NCBI GenBank assembly: GCA_002315385.1
Contig: DCHZ01000012.1
Location: 1 to 6,040, forward strand
Reading direction: 5' to 3'
Origin: Firmicutes bacterium UBA1739
GTDB lineage: Bacteria; Bacillota; Clostridia; Peptostreptococcales; Anaerovoracaceae
DNA: 6,040 bases
Both the position numbers and the translations under genes were made by a program. Positions 1 to 5,546 of the stretch are shown here, piece after piece. The notes below the pieces were generated by a model. The model did no database searches. It was not told the origin of the DNA and worked only from the letters and a program-made list of their open reading frames with translations. Numbering within the stretch: position 1 is the first letter of the stretch; each line of letters begins with the position of its first letter.

Positions 1-45
1 TTCTACAGGATTGTCAATGTTTTTTAGATATTTTTTACCATATTA

Positions 46-630
46 CTATATTTTCTTTTTAAACAGCCCATGATGATTGCAATACATGTAAAATATTCCC
101 CGGCCTTTCCTTTTTATTCTACATTCGGCATTTCCCTCCGGGTACAGTTTATGCAATTGAATACTGTCATACGAAACAAATGCTATGAACGAAATATAAT
201 GTTTTTTTGTCATGTCGTGACTTATTGTAATATAATACTCATCTTCAACCTGTTCTATATTAAAATCGTGCTCCTCATCCGCATCTTCGGCTTCTAATGG
301 CGGAAGCATTACTCCACAGCAGCTTATTGCGACTTCTCCCAACGAATGAACAACATTGCCGCAAACCGGACAAACGTAGAATTTTCCTCTCATCATATTC
401 GCTGTTTTATTATTATTCGTAACCGCTTTACCCGACACCAATTCAGATACAGATACATTCAGTGCTTTTGCCAGCGGTTCAAGCAGAGAAATGTCAGGCA
501 GGCTCTTTCCTGTTTCCCATTTTGAAATCGCCTTATCTGAAATATCTATTCTTTCCCCCAGTTCATGCTGAGTCATTTTCAGATTTTCTCTCAGCTTTTT
601 TATTATACCGCCTGTAACATATGTATCCAC
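46..630 (-). CDS. XRE-family HTH fused to desulfoferrodoxin / superoxide reductase
   Basis: 194 residues. Residues 8-66 form an XRE/Cro-type DNA-binding domain (MTQHELGERIDIS, then the KAISKWETGKSLPD helix). Residues 84-110 are a desulforedoxin-type iron site: C87-x2-C90-G and the pair C104-C105-G. Residues 119-190 are a superoxide reductase domain carrying all five expected iron ligands: H121 (EEH), H138 and H144 (SHDMTKKHYISFI) and C184 with H187 (CNHHG). The family reduces superoxide to peroxide in anaerobes, and HTH-fused forms are known in clostridia; a role as redox-responsive regulator is my inference. Odd point: the lysine next to the first ligand in classical enzymes (EKH) is Glu120 here. 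I chose the GTG at 630 because GGGAGGTGA lies just upstream; an ATG at 681 would add 17 residues unlike XRE N-termini and would lie upstream of the predicted promoter's start site. Stop is TAG. Confidence 0.9.
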   Translation of the reverse strand: MDTYVTGGIIKKLRENLKMTQHELGERIDISDKAISKWETGKSLPDISLLEPLAKALNVSVSELVSGKAVTNNNKTANMMRGKFYVCPVCGNVVHSLGEVAISCCGVMLPPLEAEDADEEHDFNIEQVEDEYYITISHDMTKKHYISFIAFVSYDSIQLHKLYPEGNAECRIKRKGRGIFYMYCNHHGLFKKKI

Positions 631-662
631 AAGCCTCACCTCCCAATCGTTTTCTTTATATA

Positions 663-691
663 ATTCTAACTCTGCCAGCACTCATGCTCAA
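663..691 (-). promoter_or_regulatory. Predicted sigma-A promoter of the HTH-superoxide reductase gene
   Basis: On the minus strand the -35 box TTGAGC (691-686) is separated by 17 bases from the -10 box TAGAAT (668-663). Transcription would start near 656 and give a leader of roughly 26 bases carrying the ribosome binding site, which supports the GTG start at 630. The -35 box is only a 4/6 match to consensus. Confidence 0.55.
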
Positions 692-712
692 CCTACCGTC
701 AGTCGAATTATA

Positions 713-1228
713 TTATTCGTTTATTATTCCCCAGGCATCAGTCAGTCTTTTCATAGACCACGATGCATTTGCCGAACTTGTGGACGGAAGCTTTATTGCT
801 TTTATCATAGTAATCGGATATATGTGTTTCATATACAGCTCGTATGACTTTCCCCCATTTGCAAATATTTTTTTTACACTGCTGTTTTTAAGAATTAATG
901 TAATATCATTGACTTCAACATTCTCTATTTCGGAATCAGATGAGCCTTTCAATGTGCAGCTTTTTATGACATCCCATACTGCAATCCGGTTTTCAAAAAG
1001 CATTTTCTTTTTTTCTTCAACGGTTTCAGGGCAGTTGCATTTTAATACATTTGCCAGCACTTTCCAGAACCGGTTTTGCTTATGAGCATAAAAAAAATTG
1101 CTTTCCCGTGATTTTACCGATGGAAATGAGCCCAGTATCAGAATTTCCGACTCTGCATCGTATATCGGTGAAATTGTATGTTTTGCTGTCTGTTTTGTTT
1201 TCACGGTTGATTCTGTCGTTTTTTCCAT
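713..1228 (-). CDS. DNA-deoxyinosine glycosylase (uracil-DNA glycosylase superfamily, family 6 type)
   Basis: 171 residues, the usual length for this family. It is predicted to remove hypoxanthine (deaminated adenine) from DNA as the first step of base excision repair. Visible motifs are ILGSFPSVKSRE at residues 31-42 (the superfamily's motif 1 region), FFYAHKQNRFWKVL at 45-58, IAVWDVIKSC at 82-91, and the C-terminal LPSTSSANAS at 147-156, which matches the usual LPSTSPAN DNA-binding loop. The ATG at 1228 has GGAG five bases upstream; the frame stays open upstream to a TGA at about 1354 but offers no better start (a TTG at 1246 lacks a suitable ribosome binding site). The first 20 residues are a Thr/Lys-rich tail with no conserved motif. 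It lies upstream of the HTH-superoxide reductase gene in the same orientation with an 82-base gap, so the two could be partly co-transcribed. Confidence 0.88.
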   Translation of the reverse strand: MEKTTESTVKTKQTAKHTISPIYDAESEILILGSFPSVKSRESNFFYAHKQNRFWKVLANVLKCNCPETVEEKKKMLFENRIAVWDVIKSCTLKGSSDSEIENVEVNDITLILKNSSVKKIFANGGKSYELYMKHIYPITMIKAIKLPSTSSANASWSMKRLTDAWGIINE

Positions 1229-1293
1229 ATTCTCTCCATAAAACAAGCCGGCTATTATCCGGATTGCATAATTCTGTTTTTTCTGCCAATAAT

Positions 1294-1307
1294 CCGGAAA
1301 TGTCCGG
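1294..1307. repeat. CCGGA / TCCGG dyad upstream of the glycosylase gene
   Basis: Perfect 5-bp arms CCGGA (1294-1298) and TCCGG (1303-1307) surround AATG. A related 8-bp palindrome ATCCGGAT sits at 1257-1264, so TCCGG-type sites occur three times in about 50 bases ahead of the gene. It may be an operator or chance; the rest of the 234-base gap (1229-1462) shows no clear promoter or terminator to me. Confidence 0.3.
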
Positions 1308-1462
1308 TCTGATACTCGCTTTACTGTAATCTCACCTTCGGTTTTATCAGTTCAGGTTTATCATTTCAAAACCCGACTTTGCGAATCTGCAGCTTTTTCA
1401 ATTTGCCGGCGGATTTTTTATGTTTTATTTATTTCCTGCCACCTTAATCTCTACATTATTAA

Positions 1463-1813
1463 TTATAGTTTGATCGGCTTCATAAGCTTTGCATCCGGAT
1501 TCTTTTCCATATAGTCCATAAGCATCAGTTTTAAATCATCACTGACATCCTCGGAATTATCGTCATATTTCAGTTCCCTTTCAAAAGTCCATTCAAATGA
1601 TTCCGGATCTTCGGAATATGCTTTCTGCAGTTCTTTGTTTGGCCATGAACCGAGTTTAAGCTGAAAAGAAGTTCCGTTAAAATCTGCTTGTGCATCATTG
1701 GAAAACATTACCCATGTCCGGCCTTTTGATTTCCAGCTGACAATTCCCTTATTCGGGTGACGATTATTATACTGCGATTTTAATTCTTTTCTTCTGTCTG
1801 TCGAAATACCCAT
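1463..1813 (-). CDS. Small GIY-YIG nuclease-like protein, signature residues degenerate
   Basis: 116 residues. The layout matches the small (about 110-residue) GIY-YIG-like proteins of Firmicutes: a basic N-terminal helix (TDRRKELKSQY, 5-15), a GIV...WVM two-strand segment (23-36), the conserved FQLKLGSWPNKELQ (50-63), then a FEWTFERELKYDD strand-helix (73-85) and an acidic C-terminal helix. In true GIY-YIG enzymes the two tyrosines of the signature are catalytic; here the first triad is GIV and the second region reads TWVMF, so both appear replaced and nuclease activity is doubtful. Start chosen at 1813 because GGAGG lies four bases upstream; a TTG start at 1834 would add seven residues that merely translate the ribosome binding site. 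It is separated from its neighbours by more than 200 bases on either side. The specific role is unknown. Confidence 0.7.
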   Translation of the reverse strand: MGISTDRRKELKSQYNNRHPNKGIVSWKSKGRTWVMFSNDAQADFNGTSFQLKLGSWPNKELQKAYSEDPESFEWTFERELKYDDNSEDVSDDLKLMLMDYMEKNPDAKLMKPIKL

Positions 1814-1849
1814 CTTTCCTCCATTTCTATACAAAACATCAGTAAAGCA

Positions 1850-1990
1850 TCATTGCTGACTCTGCCCGGTTTGCAGTGATTTTCGGTGCCGGTAAACTAT
1901 TTCACACCGATGTATTTCCTTTTCGTCCCGGCTGCTGATTTCTCCTGTATCCTCAAAATCCGACGTCAGCTTTACAATATATAAGCTCAC
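1850..1990 (-). pseudogene. Open-frame remnant, unidentified
   Basis: After the TAA at 1999-1997 the same frame reopens and runs 46 codons to a TGA at 1852-1850, encoding SLYIVKLTSDFEDTGE and then a basic tail. There is no ATG or ribosome binding site at its head. I cannot name it, and it may be chance. It occupies part of a roughly 500-base stretch (1814-2332) that holds only broken frames. Confidence 0.25.
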
Positions 1991-1996
1991 TCCGCA

Positions 1997-2135
1997 TTAC
2001 CAGAAGACCCCCACTGTCAGAACCGGAATGAGTAACATCAGTCCTTTTACCATAAATCTGTCATTCAGAACCTCATACCCGTATTTACTATACAGCTCAT
2101 GAGCATCTAATTATCGTAGCAAGCTTCGTTATCTT
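1997..2135 (-). pseudogene. Remnant resembling the C-terminus of a GNAT acetyltransferase
   Basis: The minus strand reads KITKLAT (2135-2115) and, after a one-base shift, LDAHELYSKYGYEVLNDRF and MVKG (2110-2042). The pattern LAT-x-DAH-x-LY-x-KYG is typical of the last strand and helix of GNAT N-acetyltransferases (acetyl-CoA-dependent transferases). The frame then continues with a hydrophobic run (GLMLLIPVLTVGVFW) that is not typical of the family and ends at TAA 1999-1997. The catalytic and acetyl-CoA-binding parts are missing, so this is at most a decayed fragment. The assignment rests on a short motif and is moderate at best. Confidence 0.4.
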
Positions 2136-2185
2136 CTGCATTTTCACATTATCAGTTTCAAAACAACTTGTCAAACCTAACGGCA

Positions 2186-2326
2186 TTACAGGTTTATCTT
2201 CGGCTTTTTATAAAATATAAAGAAGATTAACGGATAGAGCGATACATTGTCCCCTTTTTCAGCCTGCAGTCTGACCGGACCGCCATTGAATAAATGCACA
2301 TCAGCATAGCTGGTGATCAGATCATC
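2186..2326 (-). pseudogene. Frame-broken ORF directly behind the XRE-AbrB gene
   Basis: A good ribosome binding site AGGAGG (2338-2333) is followed five bases on by ATG ATG ATC and then an immediate TGA (2319-2317). One frame over, an open reading frame runs 44 codons from CTG 2320 to TAA 2188-2186, beginning LITSYADVHLFNGGPVRLQA and ending with a hydrophobic, then lysine-rich tail. The tight spacing behind the regulator suggests it was once the second gene of an operon and lost its start frame through an indel. I do not recognise the family. Confidence 0.4.
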
Positions 2327-2336
2327 ATTTTTCCTC

Positions 2337-2438
2337 CTAATCTCTTTTCTTCCGGCTCTCTGTCTTCAACTTCATTCCCCTTCTTACGATTTTTTCAAAG
2401 GTCTTCACAGGAATCAAAGCAATTCCGAATTCATCGCT
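2337..2438 (-). pseudogene. Untranslated or read-through C-terminal part of the XRE-AbrB regulator
   Basis: Directly after the TGA at 2441-2439 the same frame stays open for 33 codons to a TAG (2339-2337). It reads SDEFGIALIPVKTFEKIVRR and then a lysine/arginine-rich tail. This supplies exactly what the truncated AbrB domain lacks: the acidic turn and the last strand (GIALIPV), followed by the family's usual C-terminal helix. The TAG overlaps the ribosome binding site of the next reading frame, as in a normal operon junction. So the ancestral gene was about 147 residues and the TGA is a recent nonsense mutation, a recoded codon, or a sequencing error. Confidence 0.75.
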
Positions 2439-2780
2439 TCACACAATCAGACGTGTACCGGCCGTAATTTCAAACTGTTCTCTCGCCTCCTTCGGAATGA
2501 CAATCTGACCTCTGTCGTTGACTGTAACAGAGCCCCAGATATTCTTGCCTATTGGTGCCGGAGGCAAAACACCGATTCCCTCAACGGTTTCCGTACAAAG
2601 CAGACTGTCAATAGTAGTTCCGTACACTCTCGCTAACAAACTGCATTTTTCCACATCCGGAATTGTGGCTCCGGTTTCCCATTTTGCATAAGCCTGACGG
2701 GAAATCCCGATTTTTTCGGAAATCTCCTCCTGTGAATATCCGTTAATACTTCTAAGCATAGCCAGATTGTCTTTCAGCAT
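2439..2780 (-). CDS. XRE-HTH / SpoVT-AbrB transcriptional regulator, cut by a stop codon
   Basis: 113 residues as read. Residues 4-62 are an XRE helix-turn-helix (YSQEEISEKIGISRQAYAKW, then ETGATIPDVEKC). After a proline linker, residues 83-113 begin a SpoVT/AbrB swapped-hairpin domain (VNDRGQIVIPKEAREQFEI, then TAGTRLIV). The protein stops at TGA before the last strand of that fold. This two-domain layout is a known Firmicute regulator type, expected to dimerise through AbrB and bind operator DNA. The ATG at 2780 has AGGAGG six bases upstream. The gene follows the ABC permease by 89 bases; whether it regulates that exporter is only a guess. Upstream, TTGAGG (2858-2853) and TATATA (2833-2828) could form a weak promoter with a long 19-base spacer. 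The truncated product is probably defective in the AbrB half unless the TGA is read through. Confidence 0.85.
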   Translation of the reverse strand: MLKDNLAMLRSINGYSQEEISEKIGISRQAYAKWETGATIPDVEKCSLLARVYGTTIDSLLCTETVEGIGVLPPAPIGKNIWGSVTVNDRGQIVIPKEAREQFEITAGTRLIV

Positions 2781-2869
2781 GATTTACCTCCTTATCACAA
2801 CACTTAAAGGATTGATTTTTTTCCTTATATATAAAACAATTGAACAGATCTCCCTCAAACATATTCCCA

Positions 2870-3523
2870 CTATAAATCAATTCTTTCAAATCTGAAACAG
2901 GATTGTTTAAACGAGCGGTATGTCAGTACCACATATGTGATTATTCCGGAAGTCATCAACCCTGTCTGCAGCCAAAACTGTTCTGTTCCGAAAGCATTCA
3001 GCCCCGACAGTCCGGGAAAATGATGCAGAGCTTCGCCGGTTCCGATAACAGCGAAGTTCACAATAATAAAGACAATAAACGGTCTGCCGATTTTATAGAT
3101 TGTTTTAAAGAATCCACCGACAAATATTGCATTGAACAGACCGTATATGACAAAGGCCAGTCCAAGAGCAAATCCGTTTGCATTCATCAAAGCATTGTTT
3201 CTGTATATCGGCGAATCCACCAGCACGGTCATTCTGAGAAGAACTGCCGCCATCATCAGAAGAATACTGCACATCTCTATAAAGCATACAAAAAGATATT
3301 TTCCCTTTACCACATCTTTCTTGGCAATGGGAAGCAGCGCAGAAAACATAATGTCATTCGTTTCTCTCGCATTCTGAAAGCTTTGATATATTCCGAGTGT
3401 AGTAAAAAAGGCACCGCAGAGCACCGGATAACCCGGCAGCAAAAACATCAGTCCGAACAGAACGAATACATACGAAAGCCCTGATGCAGACAGTTTCATT
3501 TCCTTTAACAGTATATTACCCAT
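2870..3523 (-). CDS. ABC-2 type transporter permease (exporter membrane subunit)
   Basis: 217 residues with about six hydrophobic spans, at roughly 18-30, 33-49, 77-99, 117-140, 147-162 and 184-204, and no signal peptide. Between the second and third spans lies a cytoplasmic segment NDIMFSALLPIAKKDVVKGK, matching the N-D-x(4)-LP-x-x-K-x(2)-V-x-x-K-Y pattern of the ABC2_membrane_5 type permeases. It is the membrane partner of the ATPase encoded just upstream. The ATG at 3523 lies inside the last codons of the ATPase gene (8-base overlap) with GAGAGG as ribosome binding site, indicating translational coupling. An upstream start at 3556 would add 11 residues with no ribosome binding site. Substrate unknown; relatives include putative lipid, peptide or drug exporters. 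Stop is TAG, and no hairpin terminator follows. Confidence 0.88.
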   Translation of the reverse strand: MGNILLKEMKLSASGLSYVFVLFGLMFLLPGYPVLCGAFFTTLGIYQSFQNARETNDIMFSALLPIAKKDVVKGKYLFVCFIEMCSILLMMAAVLLRMTVLVDSPIYRNNALMNANGFALGLAFVIYGLFNAIFVGGFFKTIYKIGRPFIVFIIVNFAVIGTGEALHHFPGLSGLNAFGTEQFWLQTGLMTSGIITYVVLTYRSFKQSCFRFERIDL

Positions 3524-4238
3524 TTGAAGCCTCTCTTTCCATGCGCAGAATCGCATCCTCCAGACTTTCGCCCTTCTCAGAGAAGCGCTGAATGAACTCT
3601 TCTTTCGGCAATTCAGATATTATTTCTCCTTTGGAGATATAGACGATGTTATCCGCACATTTTTCTATATCTGAAATGATATGGGTTGAGAAAAAAAACG
3701 CTACTCCTTCTTTCTTAAGCCTGATAAACAGCTCTAACAGCTCGTCACGTGAAAACGGATCCAGTCCGCTTGTCGGTTCGTCAAGAATCAGCACTTTTGC
3801 ATTATGTGACAAAGCCAAAAGAAGATTACACTTCACCTTCATACCCTCGGACAGTTCCAGTGCCTTTTTGTTTTCATCGAGTCCGAACATCTTAAGGTAC
3901 CTGATGTACGCATCATCGTCCCATGTGTCATAGAATTTTTTCACCACTTCGACAATATCTTTAATTGTTTTTCTCGGATACCAGGCTATTGAACCTGTTG
4001 AGTAGCCTATACTCTTTTTTATTTCCGTTTCGTTTTCCGCAAGCGGTTTACCGAAATACCTGATATCACCGCTATCCGGATGAATCAGATTCAGCATCGA
4101 CTTTATGGCAGTCGTTTTACCGGCACCGTTTCTCCCGATAAAACCGGTGATTTCTCCCTCATTTATGCCAAAGGATACTTCTTTAAGGTTAAATGCGGGA
4201 TACCCCTTATTCAGATTTTTGATTTCTACAATACTCAT
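3516..4238 (-). CDS. ABC transporter ATP-binding protein (YtrB-like subfamily)
   Basis: 240 residues, a single nucleotide-binding domain of normal length. Walker A is GRNGAGKTT (35-43), the signature is LSEGMKVK (129-136), Walker B is VLILDEP (149-155) with the D-loop SGLDP after it, and the switch histidine is in FFSTH (H186). The LSEGM signature and the FYDTWDDDAY stretch (102-111) are typical of the YtrB-like exporter ATPases of Firmicutes. The region where a Q-loop glutamine is expected reads SIGYSTGSIAWYP (76-88), with no glutamine. It powers the permease whose ATG overlaps its stop. The ATG at 4238 sits about seven bases behind AGAGG; the ATG at 4304 lies upstream of the likely transcription start. 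Unusually for this subfamily, no GntR (YtrA-type) repressor gene lies next to it. Confidence 0.93.
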   Translation of the reverse strand: MSIVEIKNLNKGYPAFNLKEVSFGINEGEITGFIGRNGAGKTTAIKSMLNLIHPDSGDIRYFGKPLAENETEIKKSIGYSTGSIAWYPRKTIKDIVEVVKKFYDTWDDDAYIRYLKMFGLDENKKALELSEGMKVKCNLLLALSHNAKVLILDEPTSGLDPFSRDELLELFIRLKKEGVAFFFSTHIISDIEKCADNIVYISKGEIISELPKEEFIQRFSEKGESLEDAILRMEREASNG

Positions 4239-4266
4239 ACATATCCCTCTCTTTGTAATATGAGAC

Positions 4267-4295
4267 ATTATAATATCGGTATTGTTATATATCAA
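4267..4295 (-). promoter_or_regulatory. Sigma-A promoter of the ABC exporter operon
   Basis: The minus strand carries TTGATA (4295-4290), a 17-base spacer and a perfect TATAAT (4272-4267). Transcription should start near 4260, leaving a leader of about 22 bases that holds the ribosome binding site. This is close to the best possible match for the housekeeping sigma factor. Confidence 0.8.
4269..4289. promoter_or_regulatory. Imperfect dyad covering the spacer and part of the -10 of the ABC promoter
   Basis: The arms TATAATA (4269-4275) and TGTTATA (4283-4289) match at six of seven positions as an inverted repeat, around a 7-base centre. A repressor bound here would block the -10 box. A+T-rich dyads arise easily by chance, so this is a candidate only. 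Confidence 0.3.
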
Positions 4296-4338
4296 CCAAC
4301 TCAAAGCAACAAAAAAATCGCATTTTTGTTATGTTTGG

Positions 4339-4666
4339 TTGCCGGATTGGAAATCATATCTGCCGGGAAAGTACGGGTGTGGTTTCAAACCGGTATTGCA
4401 TTATAGCGGCAATGAAACATATCGGCTGTGATGCCGCAAAGGCAAAAAATGCGGTTCCGGCATGATACACGTGGATGAGAACGGCAACCCTTCCGGCCCT
4501 ATGATCGAGGCCGCAATACAGGACTTTATCAAAGCTTATAGCAACCATAATCGACGGAGAAGAGGTTTACAGAAGCTGAGAATATTCTCATGCACCATAT
4601 CATGCATAACCGTGAATAGATAAACAGCCTATAGAAGCAAGCCTGCAACATGAACAAGATGTCTAA
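4339..4666 (+). pseudogene. Decayed plus-strand gene, unidentified
   Basis: The only substantial plus-strand coding trace. One frame reads LPDWKSYLPGKYGCGFKPVL and HYSGNETYRL, hits a TGA (4429-4431), then continues CRKGKKCGSGMIHVDENGNP, SGPMIEAAIQDFIKAYSNHN and RRRRGLQK to about 4575. A frame shift there gives AENILMHHIMHNRE up to TAG 4617-4619, and a second shift gives DKQPIEASLQHEQDV ending at TAA 4664-4666. The peptide has normal coding-like composition and a cysteine cluster that may once have bound metal. There is no start codon with a ribosome binding site. Its end overlaps the 3' end of the converging solenoid gene. I cannot name the family; the setting suggests a leftover of a mobile element or accessory gene. 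Confidence 0.55.
4577..4590. repeat. 14-bp perfect palindrome
   Basis: TGAGAATATTCTCA is fully self-complementary. It lies at the frame-shift point of the decayed plus-strand gene and 73 bases past the end of the solenoid gene. It lacks a T tract, so it is not a convincing terminator. Confidence 0.4.
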
Positions 4667-5442
4667 TTTATTCTTCTCTTACAGTAACCGCAGTAAAGTG
4701 CTGAGTCACTCGGAACGCCCTGAGGCGGCATAGCAAGTCTCACACCACAATGAGGGCAACAACCAGGCTTTCCTTTTGGAGGGTTGCTGCGGTTTTTAAA
4801 ATTCTCCTTCCATTTACGTACTCTTTCTGTATTGGCCTTCTGCTCATCACTCCAGGAATTAATTATTTCCTGACATAATTCCTTATCACTGATTTTGTCA
4901 AGTGCATGCTGTCTGACATAATGATCTAAATCTTTTCTTGCTATACTCTCTAATATGTCCTGATCAAATATATACTTAATGGCCTCCTTTCGAACTTCAG
5001 ATTCCTTATCTTTAGTTGCTACCTGTATAAGTGTCGCACTGTCTCTAATACTTTTCAGAGCTTCCATTCTCGAAAAACGATTATTTGCAAATATGGCAAT
5101 TTCTTTTAAGTCCTCATAATTGGTGATTCGTTCAGTAGCAAAAGAACCACCTCCATTACTTCCGGCTTCTAAGGCAATTTTCTTTATTATATCGTCATCG
5201 TTTATCATAGATACTGCCAGTTCAGAAAGAAAAGAATTATTGCTTTGAATTGCTATTTCTCCAAGCACTTTCCGGTCTTTGATTTTGGAGCAGGCTTCTT
5301 TAGCAACACCTGAATCCGGTGCCGTAAGCGCTATCTCTTTAAGCATATTGGGGTCCGAAATCTTTCTGATTTCTTTACATGCTTTTTTGTATCTTGAATA
5401 CGAACCCTTTTCTTTCATCCATGCAGGTTTGAACAGACCCAT
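4663..5442 (-). CDS. Alpha-solenoid (HEAT-like) protein with exact 26-residue repeats and C-terminal zinc ribbon
   Basis: 259 residues, no signal peptide or membrane span, so cytoplasmic. Seven repeats share the core I-x-[DN]-x(3)-[LI]-x-x-[IV]-[AI]; their leading isoleucines fall at residues 28, 54, 80, 106, 132, 158 and 184, a constant 26-residue step. Between cores there is usually an [RK]-x(2)-A-x(3)-I helix. This fits a HEAT/leucine-rich-variant type helical solenoid, normally a protein-binding scaffold. After a charged linker (197-220), residues 229-254 hold CPHCG and CGYC (C229, C232, C251, C254), a zinc ribbon. Function is unknown; binding a partner protein or nucleic acid is an inference. 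The ATG at 5442 has GGAGG six bases upstream, and the gene has its own strong promoter and long leader. It is separated from the ABC operon by the decayed plus-strand gene. Confidence 0.85.
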   Translation of the reverse strand: MGLFKPAWMKEKGSYSRYKKACKEIRKISDPNMLKEIALTAPDSGVAKEACSKIKDRKVLGEIAIQSNNSFLSELAVSMINDDDIIKKIALEAGSNGGGSFATERITNYEDLKEIAIFANNRFSRMEALKSIRDSATLIQVATKDKESEVRKEAIKYIFDQDILESIARKDLDHYVRQHALDKISDKELCQEIINSWSDEQKANTERVRKWKENFKNRSNPPKGKPGCCPHCGVRLAMPPQGVPSDSALYCGYCKRRIN

Positions 5443-5481
5443 GTATTACCTCCGTTATTATCAAAAAATGACTATAGCTAT

Positions 5482-5507
5482 AATATCTTCAGTAAAGTGA
5501 AGATATT
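5482..5507. promoter_or_regulatory. 10-bp stem-loop in the leader of the solenoid gene
   Basis: AATATCTTCA (5482-5491) and TGAAGATATT (5498-5507) form a perfect inverted repeat around a 6-base loop. Read on the plus strand it is followed by a short T run, giving a weak A+T-rich terminator shape. On the minus strand it lies about 40 bases before the start codon, between the promoter and the ribosome binding site, so it could be an operator, an mRNA-stabilising hairpin or an attenuator. A 10-bp palindrome TATAGCTATA lies directly beside it (5473-5482). Confidence 0.5.
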
Positions 5508-5546
5508 TTTTCTGTTACTTACACCATGTATTAATGATGAGATTTA

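Noticed and set aside
12..17. Minus-strand TTGACA at the left edge as a -35 box for the next gene
   Set aside because: The -10 position would fall outside the window, so it cannot be tested here.
631..681. ATG at 681 as start of the HTH-superoxide reductase gene
   Set aside because: It has no ribosome binding site, and it lies upstream of the predicted transcription start, whereas GTG at 630 is preceded by GGGAGGTGA and opens directly into a normal XRE domain.
1355..1462. Extra gene between the GIY-YIG-like gene and the glycosylase
   Set aside because: Stops occur in all minus-strand frames and no ribosome binding site with an ATG opens a frame of useful length.
2148..2174. Minus-strand promoter TTGACA-15-GATAAT
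   Set aside because: The spacer is two bases short of optimal and it leads only into broken frames.
4354..4548. Minus-strand 64-residue open frame upstream of the ABC operon
   Set aside because: It is the mirror of the plus-strand relic, has no ribosome binding site, and ends short of the ABC gene.
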